A stretch of DNA of 64,000 bases, taken from the NCBI GenBank assembly GCA_037951105.1, contig JBAMJV010010731.1:1-64000 (forward strand), read 5' to 3'. Origin of the DNA: Echinarachnius parma. Taxonomy: Eukaryota; Echinodermata; Echinoidea; Clypeasteroida; Echinarachniidae. Under the pieces are notes generated by a model. The model worked only from the letters and a program-made list of their open reading frames with translations. It did no database searches and was not told the origin of the DNA. Both the position numbers and the translations under genes were made by a program. The stretch's first letter is position 1. Each line of letters starts with the position of its first letter. Shown here one piece after another: positions 24,572-35,365 of the stretch.

Positions 24572-25010
24572 GGGATTTTGTGATACGGAGACTGTGGACT
24601 CTATGCGGTACCAGGTTAAACTAGAGTCGTTGGACGACCGCCGGGTGTTTGCTGTGCAAGCTATTGGACTAGATGTCATCAACGACAACATCACAACGGT
24701 TGAAGCTCGGCAGCTTACAAGGATTTTCGGCCTTGACATGCTCAACAGAGGAGATCGACCAGTCGAAAGTTAGAGATGTCCTAGCAGAAGACATTCTTCT
24801 TTGATTTCGTGAGGAGAAAATTGCCCTGGTGGCCGATATTGAAGGTATGTTCCATCAGGTGAGAGTGACCCCAGCTGATGCAGATGCTCTTAGATTCTTG
24901 TGGTGGCAGGATGGAGACCTGACCCAAGGAACCCAAGGAGTACCAAATGTTGGTCCACCTGTTCGGGGCTACGTCATCGCCGAGTTGTGCAGGACGAATT
25001 ACGGTCTGCG
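24572..25010 (+). pseudogene. BEL/Pao retrotransposon pol fragment (protease end and RT start), copy 1
   Basis: YQVKLESLDDRRVFAVQAIG and TTVEARQLTRIFGL fit the Pao aspartic-protease region. [20 protein letters not shown] then [11 protein letters not shown] is the RT strand with the 'VADIE-MFHQV' signature. A frameshift follows, after which [18 protein letters not shown] is readable in another frame. Stops separate the parts. Confidence 0.8.
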
Positions 25011-25139
25011 GATAACGAAGGTGAAGTGCTTTTTAAACAAGTTTGAATTAATAAACTATTATTCAACCACATATATTGGACCTGTATTTATTCATACCAT
25101 TAACACTCGCCTATCTACCACGCTACCTGAATAAATATT

Positions 25140-25550
25140 ATTCTAGAGTGTTACATTGGTAGCAGCGGTTTAAAATGGAACGCTATCTTCGCTCGCTGTT
25201 TTATTTATTTTAACGAACAGTCTCATCTTTGCCGCATTAACGACTGACATCTCATCCCAATTTGTATGATTTAACTCCCGAATGAACGCTTGTGTGATTC
25301 TGTCCAGGTTATCATTGATAGAGCACATGGACGCCGTTGTGTAAGCATGTGTTTTCTGACAGCTCTGGGCTGGTGCAAACTAATTTCACTCTTTTCTACA
25401 TCTTACTGATACTGCGGGCTACTTGCGTCAATCAACATGTGAACATCTAATTGTGTCAATTGAACAGCATTTTGTGCGTTTTTTCATGAGATTTAGCTAT
25501 ATTTTTGAATGACTTTGAATAACCTACAATTATGGCCTGCCATATGACAC
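25140..25550. other. non-coding part of duplication copy 1
   Basis: Includes ttacattggtagcagcggtt, resembling the region after an LTR; otherwise nothing recognised. Same in copy 2 at 29870-30280. Confidence 0.3.
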
Positions 25551-25930
25551 CCGAGCTTATGCACAGCTGCCTGCACCAGCCCATACCGCCCAATCTGACC
25601 AGCCCACTCTCAGTGAATTTGAGGAGGACGTTATGAGACTCTTTGACGTACTCTGCAAGAAAATTGAGAGTCTATAAGACGAAACGAACGCCATGCACCG
25701 CAAAATTTCTGATATTGAAACATCACTAAAAGACACAACTGATCGTGCACTGAAAATTGAACAAAACGAAATTCCGAAGCTCCATAAGGAGCATAAAGCC
25801 GACATGGCAACCTTAGAAAAAATTGCTCATAATGGAAGTGTATCAGCCCAAAGCAAACCTTCTATTTTACGGAATAACCCAAAGTAGAGAGGAAAACGTG
25901 TACGAAAAACCTAAACATTTCTTCATTGAT
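25550..25930 (+). pseudogene. L1/Tx1-like ORF1 fragment (coiled coil and RRM start), copy 1
   Basis: It reads QPTLSEFEEDVMRLFDVL, a stop, then MHRKISDIETSLKDTTDRAL, a heptad-type coiled coil. Then, in another frame, LLFYGITQSREENVYEK, which is the opening strand of the L1 ORF1p RRM. Nonsense and frame changes disable it. Confidence 0.6.
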
Positions 25931-26002
25931 CTGGGGATATACAAAGGGAGGAGGCTGCAAGGATCATCGCACCTTTCCTGACACACAGCACCATCAGGAT
26001 CT

Positions 26003-26600
26003 TACTGGACACCCGTTCCCTCAACGCTGCAAGTTCGGAGATTCCATTTCCGTAGGGAATGGTAAGAACAGCGTTCGACAACAGCCAGGTTATTGAAAAA
26101 CTTACGGCGTTGGGGAAAAGGTGAAATCAAGCGTAATTACTAGTACCTTGTACGCAGAGATTGATGTGGACTACCATCAACAGAATGCTACCTTGAAGCC
26201 AGACACATGGATGTGGGGGGAACCCACAGAGGAGCAGAAAAGGAGGGTCTTTGCGCTATCCTCCGATTTCAACCAATACTTCCGGGTTAGCAGGCAGCAT
26301 CATTTGAACAACCCAATAGAGGTTATCCACACTGAGACACGCAACAAAGAAGATCATGTCGCTGAATTAGTAGAAGCACAAAATGAGGCCACAAGCACCA
26401 AACTATGTGCATCTTGGGGAGGTGCAGGGGTGCCTCGGTAAAACAACCATCACTAAAAGTAGAGAGTGAGAAAGAATCTGACCTGAACACATATATATTC
26501 CAAATGAAGCAAAGGTTGTAGCCGGAAAGCCAGATTTCCATAACCCAAACAGTTATGATGAAATAACTACACCCTTTTTGCAAAATTTAGGAAAGAATGG
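26003..26600 (+). pseudogene. repeated coding unit, diverged copy 1
   Basis: VRTAFDNSQVIEK, a frame change, SSVITSTLYAEIDVDYHQQ, PDTWMWGEPTEEQKRRVFAL, then a degraded CASWGG. About 75% identical in protein to the later copies, so an older relative. Confidence 0.75.
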
Positions 26601-26629
26601 GGGAGTTTCCAAGTATGGCTGTTTGTGGA

Positions 26630-26926
26630 GTGCGATGTAAACCACACGGTACATTTCGTGGATCCTGTGACGGGGGTGTGCACCAACAGGGTAGAGGCCA
26701 TATGGGCCCGAGCGAAGTGTACCTGCCAGGCATGGTGTACAACCATGGTACCGTTAACCACATGGTGAATTTCGTAGATCCTGCAACGGGGGTGTGCACC
26801 AACAGGGTAGAGGCCATGTGGGCCTGGACGAAGGCTAAATTCAAAGCTTCACACGGAGCAACCATCGCCAACATTATCAGGGACTATCTGAAGGAGTTCA
26901 TGTGGACTAGCGGTTCATACATGTAG
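26630..26926 (+). pseudogene. Merlin/ISXO2-type transposase C-terminal fragment, partly duplicated
   Basis: NHMVNFVDPATGVCTNRVEA then MWAWTKAKFKA and IIRDYLKEFMW match the end of the IS1595/ISXO2 DDE transposase domain ('VNFVDPxTGxxTNxIE-W'), the source of Merlin DNA transposons. A first copy of the NHTVHFVDP segment lies at 26638-26715 in another frame, so the piece is tandemly repeated. Catalytic N-terminal part absent. Confidence 0.75.
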
Positions 26927-26939
26927 ATGCCAGACCGAC

Positions 26940-27325
26940 ACACAATAATCTCAATAATTTTTTTTTTCTTTTTCAGATCACATATTCATGAACAAACAAT
27001 ATTTCATTTCATGTTCTGAACCTTACAATTAAGATACAAGTTTAATATCAAATGATAACCAGTACTTTTTTTCATAAGTCAACATAAAATTGTTTTGTAA
27101 AAGCAAAATTAACTTTGTTCTATGAAAGAGTATAACTAATAATCACACTTTTTTTACACAATGATTAAATATCCAAATAAGAATATGATTACATAATTTC
27201 TACAATATACCATTTGATAATATTCAAATCTTAAAGGTTATGTTCATTGAATGTTTGTAATGTTAGAAAGGTTATTGGTATTTCAACAAAGATAATAGCA
27301 GTCTATTTGAATTTAAATAGGTACA
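26940..27325. other. AT-rich spacer, no feature recognised
   Basis: No frame or repeat identified. Confidence 0.4.
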
Positions 27326-27327
27326 TC

Positions 27328-27434
27328 CTACCATATAGGCTGTCACAAGATCATCTGGAGACATTTTTCTCCAAGGTGATGGGACGCGATGGATGGTCGA
27401 ACAACCCAACAGTGGAACAGTTTGCAGCTGCCTA
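27328..27434 (+). pseudogene. P-element (THAP9-like) transposase fragment
   Basis: LSQDHLETFFSKVMGRDGW followed by SNNPTVEQFAAA matches the conserved end of P-type transposases ('LSQDxLExxFSxIRxxGGxNxNPTxxQF'). Only about 35 residues remain. Confidence 0.7.
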
Positions 27435-27744
27435 AAGGTATATACATTACAAACAAGACAAAATGTGACATGAATGTATTTCTAAAAACAACAACTGTTT
27501 TGACCGTTCTTCAACGCAGTGTTGAAATAGCTGATTGAAGTGCTACAGTTAATGCCCCTTGCCACTGTCAAAGTAGAGAGGGCATTATCTCTAATGGGCA
27601 GGGGCGTAGACAATGGGGGGGATGAGGGGGATGCATCCCCCCCACCTCACAAGGTGGGGGGGATGACATGTACAATCATCCCCCCCAGGTTTTAGGGAAG
27701 GATATATTTTGTTGTGTGTATCTATACGAGTGAAAAAAAAACAT

Positions 27745-28420
27745 TACTTGTATGCATAGGCGTACCCAGGGGGGGGGGGGGGGGGGGTTGGCGGTTCAAC
27801 CCCCCCCCCCCCCCCCCCCCTTTGACCCAAAAATGGCTGTAAGGGGGGGTTTGAACCCCCCTTTTCACATTTTAGCTGGTCTCGAGACTACTTTTAAGCC
27901 GTCTTGACCGTCTAAAACCTGATCTCGACCGACTAAAACGTGGTAACAACCGACTAAAACCCGATCTCGGTACCAAAAATTGTCAAAGATCTCCGGTATC
28001 GGGTTCGAAAATTGTGAAAGTATTTGGACTGAGAGAGTTGAATGAACCTGGTCTCGGTCTCGACAATTTTGAAAGTACTTGGTCTCGGCCTCGAAAATTG
28101 TTTACGAACCCCCCCCCCCCCCTCCCCCCACTGAGAGGGGTCTTCAACTTTGAAGGTACTTGGTCTCGGGCTCGAAAATTGTGAAAGTATTTGGTCTCAA
28201 TTTCGTAAAAATTTATGGTCACCCCCCCCCCCCCCCCTGAGAGGGGTTTTCAACTTTGAAGGTACTTGGTCTCGGGCTCGAAAATTTTGAAAGTACTTGG
28301 TCTCGGCTTCGAAAATTGTTTACGGAACCCCCCCCCCCCCCCACTGAGAGGGGTTTTCAACTTTGAAGGTACTTGGTCTCGGGCTCGAAAATTGTGAAAG
28401 TACTTGGTCTCGAAATGAGA
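27745..28420. repeat. poly-G/poly-C block with approx. 105-bp 'ggtctcgg' satellite
   Basis: ataggcgtacccagg and a G run, then a poly-C run, then about 4 units of aactttgaaggtacttggtc, tcgggctcgaaaattgtgaa and a C-run with ctgagagggg. 'ggtctcgg' is the inverse of the 'ccgagacc' motif of the family at 1243 and 8495. Confidence 0.8.
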
Positions 28421-28549
28421 GGACTTCCATGCAATTGCCTTGGTCTCAAAATATTTGGGCAGGTGGTCTCGGCCGCGAACAAATTAGTCTTGGTCCGGTG
28501 AACTGAACAGCAAATCATCCCCCCCAGGTGTAAGAACCTGTCTACGCTA

Positions 28550-28719
28550 CTGCTAATGGGAAGAATAAAGAGGGTTTGGCATATAAACCTATCAACATCC
28601 AGTTTGTCAGATATGATGGTCATATTCACAGAGGGACATGGTACTTTGCCAGACATCAAAGGAGGAGACATAATGTGCAACCCTACAGAAAGAGACCAAA
28701 TCCAAAGGGAGATTAAATA
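28550..28719 (+). pseudogene. unidentified coding fragment with 'CNPTERDQI' motif
   Basis: It reads LPDIKGGDIMCNPTERDQIQ. Related readings occur at 41915-41990 (VCNPMERDKIKG) and 43367-43410. Family not recognised. Confidence 0.4.
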
Positions 28720-28909
28720 GGTAATTTGATTTGCACCACGCCACCGTTATATTAAACAAATATGTTTAAGTAGAATAATTATTAGAGATCCTATACTATA
28801 AAGATGATACTGTTGACAAACTTTTCCCAGCGGCCTATAGACTTTTAATAACAATTATGTATGTTGAAATCAAATTAATCATTGACGTGTTCCTTTATAA
28901 TCATGACAG

Positions 28910-29245
28910 GTCTTATGATGGAGCACGACGACAGTAGGGTGTGGGTTGGGATGTGGGTTGAGCTGCACGATGATATTGCACCACTCCTACCTCCACCATC
29001 AGCATCATCAACTCCGGCAAAGGCCAAGTACCGGCGACAAAAGGGGACTCAGTCAACCACTGCTTCAGAGTGAGAATCAGATGCAGCTGCATGGGACTCA
29101 TGGAGAACCCTGGAGAAGGAAAGAATGGAGTTGCGGCGTGAGGAGATCGCCATGCAGAGGGAGAACAACAAGCTGTTCAGCAACGCATTACTGCAGCTGG
29201 GGAAACTGACCGAGGTGTGCAAGGACATTTCTGATGGTTTACGAG
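28910..29245 (+). pseudogene. Glu-rich coiled-coil tail, copy 2
   Basis: It reads LEKERMELRREEIAMQRENN without the frameshift of copy 1, but has TGA in place of a serine codon (gagTCAgaa in copy 1). Confidence 0.45.
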
Positions 29246-29295
29246 GTATTTGTTTACAATTTACACACTCTCTTTTCTTGTCTCTCTTTCAATAG

Positions 29296-29735
29296 GGATT
29301 TTGTGATACGGAGACTGTGGACTCTATGCGGTACCAGGTTAAACTAGAGTCGTTGGACGACCGCCGGGTGTTTGCTGTGCAAGCTATTGGACTAGATGTC
29401 ATCAACGACAACATCGCAACGGTTGAAGTTCGGCAGCTTACAAGGATTTTCGGCCTTGACATGCTCAACAGAGGAGATGGACCAGTCGAATGTTAGAGAT
29501 GTCCTAGCAGAAGACATTCTTCTTTGATTTCATGAGGAGAAAATTGCCCTGGTGGCCGATATTGAAGGTATGTTCCATCAGGTGAGAGTGACCCCAGCTG
29601 ATGCAGATGCTCTTAGATTCTTGTGGTGGCAGGATGGAGACCTGACCCAAGGAACCCAAGGAGTACCAAATGTTGGTCCACCTGTTCCGGGCTACGTCAT
29701 CGCTGAGTTGTGCAGGACGAATTACGGTCTGCGGA
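29296..29735 (+). pseudogene. BEL/Pao pol fragment, copy 2
   Basis: Same content as 24572-25010, including the same frameshift before EYQMLVHLF, so the lesion predates the duplication. Confidence 0.8.
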
Positions 29736-30284
29736 TAACGAAGGTGAAGTGCTTTTTAAACAAGTTTGAATTAATAAACTATTATTCAACCACATATATT
29801 GAACTTGTATTTATTCATACCATTAACACTCGCCTATCTACCACGCTACCTGAATAAATATTATTCTAGAGTGTTACATTGGTAGCAGCGGTTTAAAACG
29901 GAACGCCATCTTCGCTCGCTGTTTTATTTATTTTAACAAACGGTCTCATCTTTGCCGCATTAACGACTGACATCTCATCCCAATTTGTATGATTTATCTC
30001 CCGAATGAACGCTTGTGTGATTCTGTCCAGGTTATCATTGATAGAGCACATGGACGCCGTTGTGTAAGCACGTGTTTTCTGACAGCTCTGGGCTGGTGCA
30101 AACTAATTTCACTCTTTTCTACATCTTACTGATACTGCGGGCTACTTGCGTCAATCAACATGTGAACATCTAATTGTGTCAATTGAACAGCATTTTGTGC
30201 GTTTTTTCATGAGATTTAGCTATATTTTTGAATGACTTTGAATAACCTACAATTATGGCCTGCCGTATGACACCCAAGCTTATG

Positions 30285-30690
30285 CACAGCTGCCTGCACC
30301 AGCCCATACCGCTCAATCCGACCAGCCCACTCTCGGTGAATTTGAGGAGGACGTTATGAGACTCTCTGACGTACTCTGCAAGAAAATCGACAGTCTATAA
30401 GACAAAACGAACGCCATGCACCGCAAAATTTCTGATATTGAAACATCACTAAAAGACACAACTGATCGTGCACTGAAAATTGAACATAACAAAATTCCGA
30501 AGCTCCGTAAGTAGCATAAAGCCGACATGGTAACCTTAGAAAAAATTGCTCATAATGGAAGTATATCAGCACAAAGCAAACCTTCTATTTTACGGAATAA
30601 CACAAAGTAGAGAGGAAAACGTGTACGAAAAACCTAAAAATTTCTTCATTGATCTGGGGATATACAAAGGGAGGCTGCAAGGATCATCGC
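30285..30690 (+). pseudogene. L1/Tx1-like ORF1 fragment, copy 2
   Basis: As copy 1. LLFYGITQSREENVYEK and KNFFIDLGIYKGR are in one frame here (30546-30797). Confidence 0.6.
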
Positions 30691-30855
30691 ACCTTTCTGG
30701 ACAATCATCCATTCCCTCAATGCTGCAGTTACCTTCTAGTATTACAGCATCTCTAAAATCTCATGATGCAGGAGTTGCTACAGAAGTTCTTGTGTGAAAC
30801 AGGCAGTAGAGAGGCTAGACAAACTAGATGGATCTTCGACTGCGCGCAGTCGAAA

Positions 30856-31592
30856 ATTATGCCTCCGCTATGACGCGATTTTTAATGTCAAGACCAAAAT
30901 AACGTGCACTGAATTTCTTTTTTTTTCATATATATTTTGAGTTCTGTGACCTTGACCATAGAACCCAAACTTTGATGGCTACATTGGCTCCCAAGAAAAA
31001 TTCAGGTACCAATTTAGATTGAAATCTGACATTCAGTTCTTGAGATTTTGCCATTACAAGCCATTTTTGCATATATATTGAGTCATGTGACCTTGACCTT
31101 TGAACCCGTGACCCCCCAAATCTAATCCAATCATTGCCACCCTGATGTGTATCTAACTCATTCCAAGTTTGAAATTGATCCATCAAACGGTTCTTGAGAT
31201 ATTGTGAGAAGGATGCTTTTTTGCACATATATCGTGTCCTGCGACCTTGACCTTTCACCTCATGAACCCCAAAATCTAATCAGATCATTGTCACCCCAAT
31301 ATGTACACTCATACCAAGTTTGAAATTGATCCATCAACCGGTTCTAGAGATATCGCGAGAACAAGGCATTTTTGCACATATATTGAGTCCTGTGACCTTG
31401 ACCTTTGACCTCATGAACCCCAAAATCTAATCAGATCATTGTCACCCCAATATGTACACTCATACCAAGTTTGAAATTGATCCGTCAACTGGTTCTTGAG
31501 ATATCGCGAGAACGAAAATGGGACGTACGGACGGACGGACGGACAACCCAAAAACATAATGCCTCCGGCCACTTCGTTGGCGGAGGCATAAA
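30856..31592. mobile_element. non-autonomous element with 'atgcctccgc' inverted ends and internal tandem repeats
   Basis: Ends attatgcctccgc and gcggaggcataaa are inverted. Inside are about four 140-bp units (tgaccttgacctttgaacc, accaagtttgaaattgatcc, ttgagatatcgcgagaac) and a (GGAC)n run. This type is common in marine invertebrates. Confidence 0.85.
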
Positions 31593-31604
31593 AAAGACAA
31601 CTCT

Positions 31605-32352
31605 CAGTTTAGTTCTAAAAAGCTCAGGTCATCTGGGGAATCTCCTCTTCTAGTCAAAATCAAAAGCTTTGTGATCTGTGAAGAGAAAGATCAGACCAAC
31701 CTCCACAAGGTGGTAACTGATGTCGTGGAAACTAATTTGAAGAGTTGGGCCTAGAAGACCAGAAACTTTGATTTACTTGGTAGGCTAGTTGCGGTAGCAT
31801 CAGATGCACATGCATCTGATGCTTTCTATCACCGTCTGTGTTACATCCATTTGCGAGACTCCGTCCGCACTACTAGCAAACTATTGGCGAACTTTAACGG
31901 ACACACAGCACCATCAGGATCATACTGGACAATCGCCCGTTCCCTCAACGCCGCAAGTTCTGAGATCCCATTTCCAAAGGGAACAGTGCGTACAGCATTC
32001 GATAACAGCCAGGTCATCGGGAAAACTTACGGCATTGGGGAAAAGGTAAAATCAAGTGTAATTACCACCACCTTATACACAGAGGTTGATGAAGAGAACC
32101 ATCAGAAGAATACCAACTTGAAGCAAGAAAAATGGATGTGGAAGGAACCCACTGCAGAGCAGAAGGAGAAGGTCTTGGCACTGACATCGGATTACGACCA
32201 GTACTTCCGGAACAGCAGGCAGCGCCACTTGACCAACATAATAGAGGATATCCACACAGAGACCGGCAGCAGAGAAGACCATGTGGATGTATTTGTAGAT
32301 GCTCAAAATGAGGCCGCAAACACAAAACTGTGTGCATCGTGTGGAGGTTATT
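31605..32352 (+). pseudogene. repeated coding unit, copy 2, with N-terminal extension
   Basis: 31605-31753 reads VKIKSFVICEEKDQTNLHKV and ends in TAG; from 31757 the frame stays open through VASDAHASDAFYHRLCYIHL to the unit itself (PFPKGTVRTAFDNSQVIGK, SSVITTTLYTEVDE, WMWKEPTAEQKEKVLALTSD, KLCASCGGY). It shows the unit belongs to a larger protein with an ICEE...YHxxCY front. The copy is split at 32353 by a 1.7 kb insertion and resumes at 34036. Function unknown; resembles unnamed transposon-linked invertebrate proteins. Confidence 0.65.
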
Positions 32353-34035
32353 AAAGGAGAAAATCAAAGAAAACCCCTAAATATGACGATATTCATATCT
32401 ACAGAAAGCTTATAAGCCATATAATGAGCTTGACTGACATTCAAACAATATAACGCGTCCATAAGAGCGAAATAAGGGTGAAAACATCACCCTATTCCCA
32501 GGGACAAATTCGCTCAATCGCTACACGAAACGGCCTTTAGCTGTGACGTAAGAACCGGGCTTGAAGCCCAGGCGGCTGCCGCGGTTGTATGTAGATAAGC
32601 GTATAACATACCAGGCTGGAAAGACAAGCTTCAACTTATGTGCTATTTTTCCCTTAAAAAAGAATAAATTATAATACTACATTGTTTGTAATTTGCTTCT
32701 CATTTATATTTTCATCATGATATTCCAACAAATGTATTGTTTGTGACAAAAAAAGGTGAAAAAAGGTGAAAAAAGAAGGGGAAACTATACGACTGTGTCG
32801 TCCTTCACAGATTTTTTACCAACATGTAGTTTCACTTTGACATATCAGACGGAGAATTTACCACTTCCATTATGGAAACAAACAGTTAATAATCATTATG
32901 AATCAAATGAAATTTAAAAAAACGAAGAATAGTTATTACTTTAGTCGATCTATCATGGCTAGTTTCATGGTTTAGCTTGAAAAGTCGAGTGAATTAGATT
33001 CGCGATCTCCTGTGTTGTTACGATTCATCCGCGATTTCTCTGAACATTGGCAGCCGCATTACCTATACGGCTGATAGCGCTGGCGGATTTACATTTCCTG
33101 CGCGCGCATCAAAACAAACGAGTGCACGTGTTAGCTAGCTAGCTTGCTCCTCCACGGATACTTCGAAGTCCATTAACAGGCTGTTTTGTTGAAATTCTTC
33201 ATCCATGTTGAACTGTCAGATGTAATTCTAGAGCGAGATCGTGATCGTGTGGACTGTAGAAAGCTTCGAATATAGCGCATACGTTGGAACTACTTTTAGT
33301 TCAATAACATACACAATATGCATAGTATACAGCTGGGTATACGATCGTGCGCTTGCATGTATTTCTCGATGGACGAAACAGTTTACGAAACGAAACAAAA
33401 CCAAAACAAAACGGTGAGAAATACACTATTCTACCAGTTATTGACATATTGAAATGGATAAGAAATATTATATATTGTTATAACAAAGGCAATTCTAGCT
33501 CGGAACATGATTCTACTAGGTAATTTTCTTTTGAAACACAGCTATAATAGATTTGTTTTTCATACTATCTCCGTGTGTATATGAACAACAATTCGGCAAA
33601 ATGGATTGAGTTGTAAACAGTTATTTTACGGAGATTGACACTTTTTCAATGCCAATAATGACATGAATATTGATATTAGGATATGTTTCAGGACATGAGA
33701 GGACAACTGTGTGTCAGATATTGATTATTCAGGCAATATTCAATCGTTTTGAGAGAGTTGAACTGCGTCCACTCTATGAACAATTGCGTGTAGATCGCCG
33801 TTCGAGCTAGAGCTGTCGGGAGCGCAAAGCCCGGCTCTTACGTCACGCACAGAGCCACTTTGCTGTGCCGATTTCATGGTAAAGGGGAGGGTCAATTCAC
33901 TAAAATTTCATTTTCATAAAACATGAAACTGAACACTTTCATGACTTGTTAACTGCACAAATTGCTTTAATAACTCATTCTATCATAAAATAAACCACAA
34001 TAACTTGATTCTATTCCCTTTGAATTTCTACTTTA
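32353..34035. mobile_element. 1.7 kb insertion with short inverted ends, splitting a unit copy
   Basis: The left end aaaggagaaaatcaaag is an imperfect inverse of the right end ctttgaatttctacttt; TTAA/TA lies at both borders. Subterminal ctgtgacgtaagaaccgggc (32540) is inverted near 33820-33860. No coding region found. Consistent with a TA- or TTAA-targeting DNA transposon. Confidence 0.6.
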
Positions 34036-34260
34036 AGGGACATTGCACATCGAATTTGCAGAAACTGCAAGGGTGCCTTGGTAAAACAACCATCACCTAA
34101 AGTGGAGAGTGAGAAAGAATCCGACCTGAACACATCTATGGCACCTTCAAGGATGTACCGATTATACCAAATGAAGCAAAGGACGTAGCAAGAGAGCCAG
34201 ATTTCCATAACCTAAACAGTTATGAAATAATTACACCCTTTTTGCAAAATTTAGGAAAGA
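34036..34260 (+). pseudogene. remainder of unit copy 2 after the insertion
   Basis: It reads RICRNCKGALVKQPSPK-like sequence and the tail to gaatgggggaatttcc, where it fuses with the head of copy 3. Confidence 0.7.
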
Positions 34261-34740
34261 ATGGGGGAATTTCCAAAGGGAACAGTGCGTACAGCATTCG
34301 ATAACAGCCAGGTCATCGAGAAAACTTACGGCGTTGGGGAAAAGGTAAAATCAAGTGTAATTACCACCACCTTATACGCAGAGGTTGATGAAGAGAACCA
34401 TCAGAAGAATACCAACTTGAAGCCAGAAATATGGATGTGGAAGGAACCCACTGCAGAGCAGAAGGAGAAGGTCTTGGCACTGACATCGGATTACGACCAG
34501 TACTTCCGGAACAGCAGGCAGCGCCACTTGACCAACATAATAGAGGATATCCACACAGAGACCGGCAGCAGAGAAGACCATGTGGATGTATTAGTAGATG
34601 CTCAAAATGAGGCCGCAAACACAAAACTGTGTGCATCGTGTGGAGGTTAAGGGGACATTGCACATCGAATTTGCAGAAACTGCAAGGGTGCCTTGGTAAA
34701 ACAACCATCACCTAAAGTGGAGAGTGAGAAAGAATCCGAC
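34261..34740 (+). pseudogene. repeated coding unit, copy 3
   Basis: Starts at the fused junction (gggggaatttccaaaggg) and is open for 129 codons to CASCGG, then TAA. Beyond the stop the sequence still codes IAHRICRNCKGALVKQP. Confidence 0.75.
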
Positions 34741-34754
34741 CTGAACACATCTAC

Positions 34755-35365
34755 ACAAACTATTTGCGAACTTTAACGGACACACAGCACCATCAGGATC
34801 ATACTGGACAATCACCCGTTCCCTCAACGCCGCAAGTTCTGAGATCCCATTTCCAAAGGGAACAGTGCGTACAGCATTCGACAACAGCCAGGTCATCGGG
34901 AAAACTTGCGGCTTTGGGGAAAAGGTAAAATCAAGTGTAATTACAACCACCTTATACGCAGAGGTTGATGAAGAGAACCATCAGAAGAATACCAACTTGA
35001 AGCCAGAAAAATGGATGTGGAAGGAACCCACTGCAGAGCAGAAGGAGAAGGTCTTGGCAGTGACATCGGATTACGACCAGCACTTCCGGAATAGCAGGCA
35101 GCGCCACTTGACCAACATAATAGAGGATATCCACACAGAGACCGGCAGCAGAGAAGACCATGTGGATGTATTAGTAGATGCTCAAAACGAGGCCGCAAAC
35201 ACAAAACTGTGTGCATCGTGTGGACGTTAAGGGGACATTGCACATCGAATTTGCAGAAACTACAAGGGTGCATTGGTAAAACAACCATCACCTAAAATGG
35301 AGAGTGAGAACGAATCCGACCTGAACACATCTATGGCACCTTCAAGGTTGTGCCGATTATTCCAG
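34755..35365 (+). pseudogene. repeated coding unit, copy 4
   Basis: Includes the upstream NGHTAPSGSYWTI coding part, then VRTAFDNSQVIGKTCGFGEK to CASCGR and TAA. Cut at about 35365 by a retroelement-like insertion. Confidence 0.75.

Larger units (their letters stand above)
24001..25979. repeat. 2 kb mosaic duplication, copy 1
   Basis: Direct repeat of 28733-30698, roughly 97% identical by eye. It contains a coiled-coil DNA-binding-like fragment, BEL/Pao pol pieces and an L1-like ORF1 piece, all disabled. Confidence 0.9.
28733..30698. repeat. 2 kb mosaic duplication, copy 2
   Basis: Copy of 24001-25979; starts gcaccacgccaccgttatat and ends acctttctgg. Small indels distinguish the two. Confidence 0.9.

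Noticed and set aside
34361-34711. 116-codon minus-strand ORF, repeated at 34941, 39890 and 40354
   Set aside because: Mirror of the repeated plus-strand unit; its conservation is explained by the copying, and the plus frame has the protein-like motifs.
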